A stretch of DNA of 64,000 bases. Source: Tetracladium setigerum. Lineage: Eukaryota > Ascomycota > Leotiomycetes > Helotiales. Positions 22,426 to 34,621 of the stretch are shown in pieces; within the stretch, counting starts at the first letter, position 1, and every line of letters starts with the position of its first letter. The stretch covers positions 1,178,001-1,242,000 of the forward strand of contig PZJY01000001.1 in the NCBI GenBank assembly GCA_031472005.1, in the 5' to 3' direction. The position numbers and the translations under genes were made by a program. The notes under the pieces were generated by a model, which searched no databases, had not been told where the DNA came from, and saw only the letters and a program-made list of their open reading frames with translations.

Positions 22426-24433
22426 ATGGCATCTTCAGAATCTTTCGAAACTTCAGCAGAGAAGCCTGCTCAAGCTCGAAAAGCGAAAAGGGTTCCCCCC
22501 AGCCTGCAGCTCGGCAAGAATTCCAAAAAGCCGTTTCCAAAATTCCGAGAGCAGCCTTCCACCACGAAGGAAGTATCTGAATCAGCAGATGAAGATTCCG
22601 AAAATGAATTATCCCCATCGATTGAAATTGCAGATGAAGCGCCATCATCTTCAAGTCCAGACCGCAGCTCGGCGAAATCCAAAGATGGCTACACCAAATA
22701 CGACTTCCGACCTGGACAAAATCGCTTCTCGCCCATCAAAGGCTCACCACTAAGTACCCGGTCACAACATTCGCCTCGATCAACTCGATCACCTCAACCC
22801 GAAACTCCAACATCCGCCCGCATCGCATTGCTTCGAAGTGAAGGTATCGATGACTCCGATGCAGATTTCGCGCGCCTGCCACCACAGCCAAGAAGTGCTG
22901 ATTGGAAAGCATACAGTCCAATGGCTCAGCAAAGAGCGAGCGAGAGAGAACTCCCGAAAAGCCCACTAGGCTCGCCGAAGAGCCCACTGCCAGATGTGAA
23001 AGAGGTTATTGTGGAGACATCTTCGCTGCTTGCGCGATTGCTCGGCACGGTTGTTCAGCTCGCGCTCTACGTTGTCAACATACCTCTTCGGATTCTTGTT
23101 TGGATGTCTGAAACTGTCTTGGAGTATGTCTTGGGAATTAAAGCTTTCATTATGAGGATTATTGATATCGTGTTTGGAATCGTTGATGGTGTTGCTGGTG
23201 GAGGAGTCAACAAAATCGAGGCTATCTTTCGGGGAATAGGGAATTCCATCGCTGATCTAATCGAAAAGCTAAATATGGCACCAGCCAAGAACGTTATTGT
23301 GATTGTTGAAAACATCACGAAGGCAGTGTGGTCATACATCACAGCAATCAACCGCCAAGCAACCCTCTTCGTCCTCGGCTCACTCGGTCTCCCCCTCCTC
23401 ATCGCCATCACATTCAGCGTACTTTTTGGTTTCGAAATACTCCCCTCACCACTGAACTGGAAACCAGTAGAATGCATCAATGGCGACATATGTCTCCGAC
23501 AACCGCAACAACTCTGGGCCGGTCTCACTTCCCTCCCCACCAGTCTCCCATCACTGCAAAAACCATCTTTATTCGATGATGTTCTCGAAATAGCGAATAA
23601 ACTGGTTGATTCGAGTGATACCTACGAGCGGCTGCTAGATCTCCATCTAGATTCAAAGACTCTTCAGACTGGTTTTCAACGTGGACATCAAATTGCGCTT
23701 GCGGTTTCCAATAGAGAAGTAGCGGGGAGGAATAAAGCCGTCATACAACAACTCAAAGAGCTCGATACATACCTCCAGAAACTATTCAAAGCAACAACAG
23801 CAACGACAGATATAACCCCCTTGTTGAAAAACCTGCCTCGGAATTCCAAAGATTGCGCAGACGAAACGACCGCTCAATCAAGGGAGTTGAAACCGACAAG
23901 ACCCTTCCACTGTCCACACTCCTCAAGAAAACCGAGAATTCACTCCTCGAAAATTGCGCATTCTTAAACGGCAATATTGCGAATGGCCTGTTGATCCTAC
24001 GCACACACTCAGACAATCTATCAAATCTCGCAGGATTAATACGTTTCAACCACCAGACGGCCATCAAGCTCCAGCAAAGAGAATGGGAAAGTTTCACCAG
24101 TCGGCTTGCACGGCGGCGGAATCCTGCACGTGCAACGGATAGGTTTGAGAAGAGGAAGATTGGCGAGAAGAGGAGTTATGAGAAGGCGGTGGAAAGTTTG
24201 AAGGGATTTGAGAGTTCGGCGGGGAGGTTGAGGGAGGTATTGGGTGTGCAAGGGGGGAGGTTGAGGGGGTGGTTGATGGGAAGGTGGGAGAGTGTGTGGA
24301 GGGAAAAGGGAGGAGGTATGTTTTTAGGGGATCAATGGCGGAGAAGATTAGGAAGTTGGAGGGGTTGATGGAGAGGGCGAGGGAGAGGGGTGCGGTGGGG
24401 AGGCAGGTGGCGGCGAGATTTTTGAGTTTGTAA
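22426..24433 (+). CDS. uncharacterised fungal membrane protein (two apparent frameshifts)
   Basis: No intron is seen. Residues 1-200 are hydrophilic and Ser/Pro-rich with SP/TP sites (SPLSTRSQHSPRSTRSPQP). Hydrophobic segments follow around residues 195-280 (LLARLLGTVVQLALYVVNIP) and near 315-335 (FVLGSLGLPLLIAITFSVLF), then a helical C-terminal part. The raw frame ends at 23967. The next frame continues KPASEFQRLRRRNDRSIKGV and ends at 24368. A third gives MAEKIRKLEGLMERARERG with TAA at 24431-24433. One base in the C5 run at 23816-23820 and one in a G run near 24308-24310 restore 669 residues. Function unknown; a nuclear-envelope or ER protein is conceivable from the layout only. Confidence 0.7.
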
Positions 24434-25238
24434 AGGTGGTGTACTCGTAGAGAGTGGTTAGCTAGGACAGGGGAAGGTAGGAGAAAGGGATGGATGTATT
24501 GGTTTTTGATGGAGTTATTTGGTTGGATTGACTATTGCGGGGATTGAATTTTTGTAGAGTTGATTTTTGGGGGTGGAATAGCAAATCAATAAATAATGCA
24601 TATAAATGCTTGCCTTCGGAGCTGAGGGAAGTTGGTTGCACACTCACTGTCACTGTATCGAAAATCAATTCTGCTGTCAGGCGAACAAAGATATCAGCAC
24701 TTCAAAAGTAATTTTCGACAAGAAAGACAAGCATACGAAATTTGAAAATCAAGAGGGCTCACATGGGCATTTAGTCATTTGGAAGAGTCTAATTTTCATT
24801 TCGGTTTGATTTTGGACCATGGGAATATGGAGTTGAGTAAGGTAGAAAAGTTCACCTCGAACCCAGGCTGGGAAGAAGGGTTCTTTCCTGGACAGCTTCA
24901 CTCTCTCGCTAACGGTACTGTATCTGAACTTCAGGAAAGGAAATACAGAATAAAACTGATTGAACTACTTTTTTTTTATACATGCACCTTTGCTTCTTAG
25001 TTTTTAAAAACTACCAGTAAACATTAAAATTTCTCTTACTATACTACGATATATCCTATTTTCCTCCGTCTCTCTCTCTCGCCTCTCTACAAAACATTGT
25101 AAATGGTATCAGTACAAAGAAAAAGGAAAAAGATCGTCTGATCTTGACTTCTCGACATAACAAATCACATCACAGATCGCCCTCCATTAAACTTAAGGTA
25201 ATAACCAACACGCCACTAACTAACCAACCAACCTTCGT
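24434..25238. other. convergent 3' region
   Basis: About 800 bases between converging genes. AT-rich, with one TACTGTA at 24914 and a CT-dinucleotide patch near 25068. Nothing coding is seen. Confidence 0.5.
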
Positions 25239-27358
25239 CTAAAAAGCAGTACCACCCCACCCCATCCTCTTGGGGAACCTCTCCTCCAACAAAGGACTTG
25301 TAGAAGTGCTATGCGTCTCCAGCGAACTCATGCCGGGCATCAAAAACTCAGGTCCATGTGAACTGACACGGATAGGTTTCATCCTCGTGACTTTCGCCAC
25401 GGGCACCTGAGCCAAAGGAACAGATTCTCTGGGCGCGCTGTCACGTAGACTGATTACCACGGCCTTTTCTCCTTCCTGCTCTTGGTTAATAGCAGTAGTA
25501 TTGTTCGACTTGTCGAGTAAGCCAGTGCCGAAGATATCGCGAGTGTAGCGGAGCTTACTACCCCCTGTGCTTAAAGCCTTGAGATCGAATGACTCTGTTG
25601 TTTTTGCTTCGGCTTTAGAAGTCGTGTAGTACGAGATGATGCTGTTTTCGGACGACGAGGAACTGGAGGGAGAATGCTTGTACATTGTCCCTCCTGTAGC
25701 AGCGAGATCCGAAAATGGTGAATCGCGAGGTTTGGAGAAGTCAACGGCACGGCCTTGGACGGAGCCACTTCGGTTGCGGTTGTGAGAAGTAGGGTCATAG
25801 TGCATCTGATCGCGTTGCTTAGAACGGCGATTTGAAGTCGAGCGCTCGCGTGACTTGGCTTGTCGGACAGAGTCGTTAGTACGGGAGAGGGAGGTCGAAG
25901 TTGAAGTTTGGTGTTTATATGTTTCTGAACTTTTGCGGCCGCGAGATGTTGACTCGACGGGTGCAGTTATGGGTGCTGGTTCTGGTTTTTGAAGTTCTTC
26001 GGTTGCGGCTACGGCTTGGGTTGTGTTGGGTTCGTCGAAGCGAGGGAAGAAGGAGACGGTGCTGTTGCCGGTGAGGAGGGCGAGACTGACTGCGTCGCTG
26101 GACTTTCGTGTGACGAAGGATTTTTGGATGGGGGAGGAGCCGTACCCAGAGTCGGTTACTGAAGGTCTACGAGAATCTCTGGAGTCTTCTCTAAAGTGTG
26201 ACTGTTTGAAGGGAGGTGTTCGCGCGTCAGATACTTTGCGGCGGTGAGAATCGAAGGTTGAAGGACTGGGAGGAACTGGGAAATCGAATTTTGATGTAAT
26301 GGATGAATAGGCAGAATCGAAAGATGAAGGAATGGGCGGAAGCGGTGTTGCTTCGTTTTGCTTTATGGTGGGAAGCTCCGTGTCAGGTAAGGAAGTAGTT
26401 GATCGATGCGATCTTAAGACTGATCTGCGCGGGACTGACGGCGCAGAAGAAGGGAATGAGCCAGAGATAGTTGACATTCTCTGGGATTGTCGTACGGATG
26501 CTGGGTATGAAACATCGCCGGTAACTGATGACTCCCTCTTGGATTTCTTTCCGCGGACTGAGCCAGCAGGTGTAGAAATGAAGAAACTTGTCTCAATTGG
26601 TTTATGTAAATCTGAAAAGTCGAGTCTTGGAAGGAAAGATGTTGGCCTTGGTGGATCTGCTGTAGCTGTTGGGACTGCGATGCCCGGCTCTTCTTCTACT
26701 GGCTCTTGGATAACAGGTAAGGACCAGATAGCAGGAATCGTAGGAGTCAATGGCGAAACAACGTATTTTGATTCTGGGCTGGTTGGACTCTCTGTCAGAG
26801 GTGGAAGAGGTGCGGCCAGTTGGATTTCCGACGGACGTAGTCGGAGAGGCGATGGCTTCCTTTTCACTTGGAAATTTTCTGTGGGCAATGAAGTAATTGT
26901 GTCATGATGGTTCCTGTTGGAGTCCACGACACTGTCCAAAGACGGGTTCGAAATGGATGCGGAAGCACTTGGAGAAACTGAATTTGGTCTTGAGGTTTGC
27001 GCGACCCCACCGAAGTGTCCCTTTTCAATGGCTCTCACACCAAAGAGATACCTTGGGTCATTGTCTCTTCCTGCATGTGTTTTCTCTGTTCGTGGATTCT
27101 TGGCCAGCTCTTCATCGAGTTTGATGTGTCTCCGGAGTCTAGTTTTGTTAGTTTGAGTTTATGAATACCCAAATGGAACAGCGACTGACCTTCTCTTGAT
27201 AATCCATAGCTTGACCAGACCAGCTCCAAATGCTACAAAAATGAGACTTCCAAGAATAATTCTGGTAAAAGGCGTCAGAATATGCCAATTGATGTCTGTA
27301 GCTGGAACCCAACATACCCAAACTTATTTGCGAGACTTATAGACCCAAAGGACCCCAT
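25239..27358 (-). CDS. uncharacterised single-pass membrane protein with long Ser-rich tail
   Basis: Exons are 27358-27318, 27261-27190 and 27138-25239 (670 residues). Exon 2 encodes the only membrane segment (IILGSLIFVAFGAGLVKLW), followed by a basic stop-transfer stretch (IIKRRLRRHIK). The remaining 600 residues are disordered, rich in Ser, Pro, Thr and Arg, with many potential kinase sites (RRPSVTDSGYGSS, RSRGRKSSE-like). This layout suits a tail facing the cytosol or nucleus. Introns were chosen because they rebuild the membrane helix in frame. I do not recognise the family. Confidence 0.75.
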
Positions 27359-29087
27359 CTTGTTTCGAAATTAACGTGTACCTGCACCGAAGATCGAGCC
27401 GTGTTGATATGCAGAAGGGACGTCGACGGTCAACCGTCAGACGAAAGCACAAGACACGTCGAGGAAGAGACCTGATACAAAAGAGCGTGAAGATTTAAAT
27501 TACCACATAAAAGAGTTGCGAAGGTATCCGGACTTATTGTTGAAGTTGAGCTCGGATACAGAGAAGTTGCACAGACAAATGGCTCATGCCTGCCGAAAAT
27601 CGTCGATGTTTCGTTCCCGATGTTTTAAAATCAGCCACCAGCTTGGTAGTTTCGACTCGCAAGCGAACGGGAAAACTTCGTATTGGACTGAAGGGCGATG
27701 AGGTAACGGGGTTTTGAAAGATCTTTTGTGAAAATGAAAGTTGGAAAGTAGAAAAACTTGTCGCGTCAGGACAGAAAGGCGAATATGAAAAGGAGGACGA
27801 AGAGAGCTGGTTCAACAGATTAACTGCAGAATACAAAATCCCAATTCATAAAGAGCAGGCATATGCCTTTGGGAAATAGCACAACAGAAGGGGCAAAATC
27901 TATGGCTGCAGAACCTGAGAGTTCGATAGAGGCCTGCACTGGAAAAGCGTAATATCAAGGCTAAGCTGAGTAGCAAATGAAAGAGTTAACTTGTTGGAGT
28001 CTCGTGCATCACCAAGAAGACGCTAGAATTCTCAAGTCTACTTTGTTTTGATTGCACGAAGTATTTTGGTGAGCATTCTTGAGCCCAGATGTTGTAAAGT
28101 CCGGGCACGGCCCGTAGTACTTCAAGCAGTCGCACGCTTTGGGAGCTGCACGATGGAAGCTTGTGGAGGTCAGAGTACGAAGTCGCAGCCGCCACAGAAA
28201 TTGGATAAGTGTCTAAAAGTCCAACTGATCCGAAAAGGCTGAGGAGAGGAGAGAGATGAGGCTATAGGGTTTCGGAGAGCTTGAGTGAAAGAAACGTTTA
28301 ACACATCAGCCAGAAGAAGTCTGCAGACATCCGAACTATCGGCTCAAACACACTTGATACTGTCACCACCTGACAAGTTACTGTACAACCGAGGAAGTCT
28401 GAAGGAAAATGATTTGGAACATTTGCCCTGACCCCAATCTGTGGTGGTGGATGGGTGGGGTGGTTGAGGATGAGGGTCAAAGAGGGAAAAGGTTTGCAGG
28501 TTTTGAGTGGTCGTCGACATGGAGGTGACCTGCCCTGGCTTGGCCAAGTATTTTTAGCTTCGATCGGGAAATTTATCCTCCCCCTGACCAAAGCTAGTCG
28601 ATGATCTCCGACAGGCACCAGAAGGTCAAAGCGAAAGCTAAATGTTTCAACGTCTCGTGGCAAATCAGATTCATTCCTTGTTCGGCGAAGGAGTTCCGAG
28701 ATTCGATCTGAAATACCTTGCGTTCGATCGTTCGGTTGCGTCAATGAAGTTTCGACGGACTTTGGACAGATTTCCATGTTGGGAAGAAAAGGAAATTGGA
28801 TATCAAACTATTGCACCTTCACCTGATGGATTTATGAGAACAAAACCGGCAGAGGACCAGAATGGTAGATGTCACTCTGCATTGCAATTTATCAAATCGG
28901 CTTGTTCTGTGCTGCACCACGGACTCGAGTAAGCACCTCGAAGTTAATTGTGCTGGTTGACTGCCCTTACGAGTCGGCTCCAGTCTTCATCAGCGGTGAT
29001 ATCTTCCCAAGGTTTGTAGCCTGTGTCGGATGATTGCATGTAATTCCCGGATGTTCGGTCTCTGCTCATTATGCCCTCGTCGCAATC
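27359..29087. other. gene-free stretch of about 1.7 kb
   Basis: It lies between the start of the Ser-rich membrane protein gene and the 3' end of the RNA cyclase gene. Open frames up to 160 codons occur on both strands (for example 28298-28777 minus, 28642-28932 plus), but none shows a known motif, a plausible splice structure or low overlap with other frames. One TACTGTA occurs at 28379. Confidence 0.5.
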
Positions 29088-30463
29088 CTAGTCCATACTA
29101 GTCGGTGTGTCTTCAAATTCGCTTGTGGTCGGACATTTCCAACCAACTCCAGCACAAACCCTTCCTTCGTCCATCCATTTGAGAGATGGAAGTAATTGGC
29201 TTGCGACCCATCTAGCTGTTGTGGTATGCAAACTTCCACTTCCAAAAGGCTGATCGGTCCGATCCAGTCGCTCTCGGTTAGATGAGAGAGCCTCTGCAGT
29301 CTCTGGTATTGATGAGACGCCATCTGCAAGTGCCTGGAAGACTATCAATTGATCTTGGAGGTGCTCATCAACCACTCCTCCCTTTCTGATTTCGGTGTCA
29401 AGCTCGTCCACAAGCTTTTGAGTAATCCGTGTGCACAGCTCATCGGCGTCCCTATTTTTCATCTTTTCGTCATATAGCCATTCTCTGCCAAATTGCAATC
29501 CTGTTGTTGTGTGCGCAACAAGAAGTGCGAACATCCGAGTGCTATGCCTGCTGTTGTCGACAACTTTGAATCGAGCTTCAATTGATGGAAATACCAGATC
29601 CAGTTCGAATGAAAAGGATTTCTTCAGCGTCTCTTGCATAAATCCAGGAACTACTAAGGAAACATCAATATGGGCGATAGCTCCTTGTTCAGTTGGCCAA
29701 TCTGGAGCCTGGATGCTCTGAGCTGGAGCAACAGGAGAAATCTTGAATGATGCGGATCCAATTTGGCGAGTCCCTAATGACCAACCCCTTCTTTCAAGCG
29801 TTGCTTGAACTTCAATTCCGAATCTCTTCAGTGCAGGCAAAAGTACCTGATCTACATATTCGAAAGACGGGGAGAAGCTGACATTAGTTCCGCCCTCTTA
29901 TAAAGATCAGTCAACTTCGTTATCAACAACACAAATTCCAGAACCAAGAACCAAAACTTACGTATAGTAACTGTGACCGGGGTATTGCTTGCATCCCCTG
30001 CTGCGAAGACGAGAAAAGGGAGAAGCGTTTGTAATACTAGCATGATACTTCCAGCAGTATCGGATTTAATGAGAATATTGCGATTGTGTAACGAGAAGGA
30101 AGGGCTATTTGCATGGAACTCGAGAGTTTTGCAGCCAACTTGACAGCCCGTCACATCCGCATTGGTGAGATCCGCTAGACATTTGATTCCTGCCACATGT
30201 TGGGCTTTCAGACCTGTTGGAAATCAGAAAAGATATATATGAATTGTGGCGAAGTACGAGAACATACCCCCACGATTCTTTCCAGGCCTGTTCCCACGGA
30301 CATTTTCGATTTTGATATGAGTTCCGGTCAAGGCAGCCAGACAAACGGCAATTCTAACGACTTGGCCCCCTCCTTCCCCAGTCCGACCATCAATTTTGAG
30401 AGCCTTGGATGATGACAATGTATCTTGAGTCTGTCTTGTATGTTGGGAGTGTGATCTGGCCAT
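29088..30463 (-). CDS. RNA 3'-terminal phosphate cyclase (RtcA family)
   Basis: It converts RNA 3'-phosphates to 2',3'-cyclic phosphates via an AMP-enzyme intermediate. Exons are 30463-30268, 30213-29962 and 29896-29088 (418 residues). Family blocks are IDGRTGEGGGQVVRIAVCLA, IENVRGNRPGKNRGG across the first junction, LKAQHVAGIKCLADLTNA, SDTAGSIMLVLQTLLPFLVF, GGTNVSFSPSFEYVDQVLLP, and the catalytic-histidine block HTTTARWVASQLLPSL. That histidine is the residue adenylated in RtcA. The presence of the HTTTA block separates it from the inactive Rcl1 class. An in-frame ATG at 30541 would add 26 residues of Ser/Thr-rich sequence. Confidence 0.9.
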
Positions 30464-31233
30464 TGTAACCGTGTTGTTCAAATTTGAGGTGCTTGGTCGT
30501 GCAGATTGAGTGCTTGGGGATTGGATGATTGTCGACCCCACGTTTGGTTCTAAAAGGCAAATGTCTGCAAAAGCTCCTCAGTACATATGAGGAATAAGAA
30601 AGTAAAGATTCTTTATTCATCAAGAATGTTTATGTATCGAAGGAGTGTAATAGACGACGGCGAGTGAGTCACTTGACTCCAGCCTCCTCCTCGGATGAGC
30701 AATTAAGCGCAGCCATAGCCATAAACTGATATGAGAGGTACAAGAACAACAAAAGCAGATAATGAAGTAAATCCCAACGAGAGATGCACTTGGCCGGAGT
30801 TTGAAGCCCAAAAAGAGAGAGGGGAGAAGAAGAGAGGGCCGACAACCAATCGAACCTATCAAGGTGCCAAGGTCATAAATGCTTGGCACATGTACCCCTA
30901 GAGCATCCACTCTCCCACTTCTCAATCCCCCGCAAAACGTCAATCCAACCTTCCGGTCTTTCCCCCCTTCACGACCGATCAGCCTCCCCTCCCACCGCTG
31001 CAGTACAGGACAGTACCGAAATAAATCGAAGCACCGCAACCACCCCTTCCTCCTGCTGCTGCTGCGGCTCTGGGATATTCGCCCTGTCTGGCTCCAAGCA
31101 TACGTCAACCAAAACTCGATAGCCAACACCCCCCCTGCTCTGCTCTCCCGAGCTCACAGATGAACTTTGCTTTATCGCAATAATGCTGGGTTTGATCTTC
31201 GCATCAACCCAGCTAATAAGATATTAATAGAGG
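30464..31233. other. divergent promoter region, RNA cyclase / BTB gene
   Basis: About 770 bases between two divergent starts. It contains CT-rich and TGCTGC patches. No coding signal is seen. Confidence 0.45.
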
Positions 31234-33978
31234 ATGGGACGATCCCACGAAAACAAGACCATAATGCGTCAGCACTCCAACAGCTCGACCACCAACTCAA
31301 CTGCTTCTCCCAAAGGCCGGCTCAACTTCTTTAAGAAGTGGCCATCCACGTCTGCGAGCAGCGGAACTCCCGTCCATCGAGAGGAGTCTGTCAGCTCCGA
31401 GAAGATCTACGAGGTAAGAAGATAAAGATAAAGATTGCTAGCAGATCTGCTAGCACTTGGTTCCTGCTAACGTTTCGCTAGACAAATCACCAGTCCGACA
31501 GAATATTGCATTCCAGCTTTCAGCTGCCTGATCTCGAGATATCGCGTTCGAATATCCCCTCTCCGGACTCCTTCGTCGGCGCATCACACGACCCTGAATT
31601 ACAGCACTTGCGCGAGAACACTCGTCGTCTACGGAAAGCACCAAGCGGACCAGATCCCAAAAAGGTGGATGCGGTATGGGAAGTGTATAGGAGGTTGAGG
31701 GAAGAGTCCCTCCACCTATGTTCCAATCTACTCCAAAAATCTCGTGGGTAGCTCCCCGTATCCTAGCACAAAATTTATGTTGATTGGCTCTAGAAAACAA
31801 TGGCCGAAACTCCTCCCTTGACTCCTCTAACATCGGTCCCCTCGATACCCGATCATCTTTCAGCGGTTCCCTTTTCGAAAGCTCGCAGCCTTTTCATACG
31901 AATGAGCAATGGCTACCAGCAATCAACGAATATAAATTAGCCCAAGAATCCCTCCTCGATGATATTCGAAACTCCTTGTTGACAACATATAAGGCTTACG
32001 AGCCTGAAGCATCGTTACGGCACCTCGAGTTATTCTTGGAGGATAAGCTACTGCGGAAAAGTCTCATAATCAAATGGAGGGATGCTAGTGTACATCGAAT
32101 GAAGTCTGAAAAGCCTTTGTTCTGGGAACAGTACAAAATGCGATCGCAAAATTATGACAGATTAAAATCGGATCTGCAAGCGGTCGAGAGGCTTTTCGAA
32201 ATTGCCGATGCTGAGGAAGCCCCAGACATGGCGATTCGGGAATATGTTATTGCAAAGACTGGAGACACCATTCTAGAATTCACAAATTCAGCTTCTGAAA
32301 TGCACTACCCTATACTGAGGTTTCGTGTTTCGTCGCATCTTCTGGCAGAAGCATCACCTCTATTTGCACACATATTTTCGTCACAACCGGGGAGCACCCC
32401 CCACTCGACATGGTTAGCCATCTTCCTCCACCGCCAACACGACATATTTGCAAGGATAGTATGGAAGTAAAGGTGTACCGGATGCCACAAATTGAACTCA
32501 ACAAAGACGAGTCCCTTACAATCCTGCTACACGCGGCTCACATGCACAAGCCGAAAGTGCCACATACCATCGATTTCCCTGTATTTGTGAACATTGCAGA
32601 GGTCTGCTTACGGTACCGATGTACGGCGCCCTTGGAGATTTATGTGGAGTATATATGGTTTAAGCAATGGGAGGAAAAGATTGCCGATGAAAAGGATGAT
32701 GGACTTCTGTTGATCAGCTACACTTTTGGTATGCAAGGCATCTTCACACGGATGTCAAAATCCGCAATACTTAATGCCGTCGACGACGAAGAGATCCAGA
32801 GCAAAGAGCACTGGCCACAAGCGGTTCGCGATAGGATCAAGCACACGAGAGCGGCCAAGATTGCTCAAATTCGAGAGTGTTGCACCAATGCGATGCAAGA
32901 GTACTTTCCAGCCCCTTCCGAGATTGCCGATAGGTCCTCTGGTACCGGTTCTCTCCAAATGACAACGACCCCTCGTTGTCCGAGAGGATCTCATCAATGC
33001 GATGCGACAAACCTCGGTTGGTTGATGCTCGTGTTCAACGAGCTTCGAGTTCTTCCAACAATCATAAATGAAATTGACTTTCCTCTCCTCTCGAGATCAC
33101 CGAAGAGAAGCCTGAAAGAGTTAATCGATTGTATGAGACTAATGCCAAGTGCCCCCCAAGTTCACACTGGGATCTGTGATAATGCTCCTGCTTTCCGAAG
33201 CGCGATCAACGATATTTCGAACAGTGTCTCTGGATTGACACTACGCGATGTCAGTGGGCGCGATGGTTGGGCGCTATCCAAAAATGCTCAGGTGGATGAC
33301 AGGTTTTCTTATGGAAGCATATTAGAACTCCCAGGAACTCTGGAGCCACGGGAACACAGGATTCCAACCCCTATGTCGAATCAAGACATCAGCCTCAGAA
33401 TTCTCTCTCATATCGACAATCTGAAAGACCTCAATTCTGCTGCGATGATTGATAGAAGTTTCTACAATGCATACAAACGAAATGAGGCGGAGCTACTGAA
33501 AAACGTCATGAGAGCAGAAAGGAAAGAAAAAGAGAGACAGAGGAAATTGTCTTCACAGTCTGGCATAGAATCGACTAAGCCAAAGCCTAAGCCTAAAAGC
33601 AAAAGATCCAAGCCAGACGATTCAGGCTCTGCTCGCCTCGATGATGAGGCTGACGAACCATCAACCAAGTACCAGTTTCCAGTCACTCCACCGCCACCAT
33701 TTGGAGATTCTGGAGGTGAAGAGATATATGACAGTTCAGGTCCTACATCGCCTATGTCGGAGGAGGAAGTGCGTAGGATTCTCTACGGCGATGAAGATGC
33801 GACAAATCAACCAGAGTCATCGAGGACGAATGGACAGCCAGTCGATCGAAATGAGAAGTACTTGCTTGGAGATATCAATCATGCCGAGATGGAAGGCAAA
33901 GCACGGACAATGGATGGTGAGAAGCATCTCCGGGACGATATGGAAAGGACGCTGGGGCTAGGCACTCATAAAAAGTGA
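31234..33978 (+). CDS. BTB/POZ-like domain protein (one apparent frameshift)
   Basis: Exons are 31234-31413, 31482-31743 and 31794-33978. The BTB-like part is near residues 315-350 (HYPILRFRVSSHLLAEASPL, FAHIF), followed by CKDSMEVKVYRMPQIELNKD and the helical DFPVFVNIAEVCLRYRCTAP. Near residue 710 an F-box-like helix pair is visible (ISLRILSHIDNLKDLNSAAM), then a basic coiled coil (AERKEKERQRK). The frame changes inside the C6 run at 32397-32402: the upstream frame stops at 32470, and the downstream one is open to 33978. One extra C makes 875 residues. Family members with BTB folds often serve as Cul3 adaptors; that role here is inference. Confidence 0.78.
31437..31454. repeat. 18-bp perfect palindrome inside an intron
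   Basis: GCTAGCAGATCTGCTAGC, self-complementary over its full length, lies in the middle of the first intron (31414-31481) of the BTB gene. Confidence 0.95.
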
Positions 33979-34621
33979 TAGCTCTCTACATTGGAGCCAA
34001 GGAGTTTGGGGAAGCGGAGTTTGGAGCTATAAGAAGCAAGCACTGGAGTGTTTTCACGATATTTATGTATGTTCTAGGAAGTTGTATACCCTTTGAGGTT
34101 TTGAAGCTTTAGTTAGCAGCAGCGATGACATAAGTTCTTCATGTTATTCACATGTGACATTCTGGACATATGGACAGACTTTTTGGATCCTATGACAATT
34201 GAAGGTCCTCGGAGCTACCTTACTGATGGAGATCTGGTTGTGTTTCCCGAATATGTGAAAGCTTTGCAGCGTTGATGCTAGCAATTTCTCTTACTGAAAG
34301 GAGTCTATGGCTACCTACTGCGAAGAACTTGGGCTGAACAGGAGGACTAATTTGGGTAAATGGTCTTGTTTCATAGACAGCAAGATATTCTTGACAGATA
34401 CGACTATTCTTTTAGTCTATGAGGAGTACGATACAGCCTACATTCACAGATATTCGGAAGCAAGTGAGGCGGCCAATCAGAGATGCCAAAAGATGCCGAG
34501 CTGCAAGGCGTCCAAAACTCGAAAATCGTGTGCCACATCGCAGGTCATCCATTCACGTTAAAACATCCTCACACACCTAACGCAATCATGTCTCCTTCCA
34601 TCAACATGTCATCTATTCACC
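33979..34621. other. intergenic stretch, BTB gene to TCD gene
   Basis: About 640 bases, AT-rich. It holds the 3' end of the BTB gene and the promoter of the TCD gene. No coding or RNA feature is recognised. Confidence 0.5.

Noticed and set aside
28298..28932. Open frames of 96-159 codons on both strands
   Set aside because: They overlap each other, lack recognisable domains and have no convincing splice sites.
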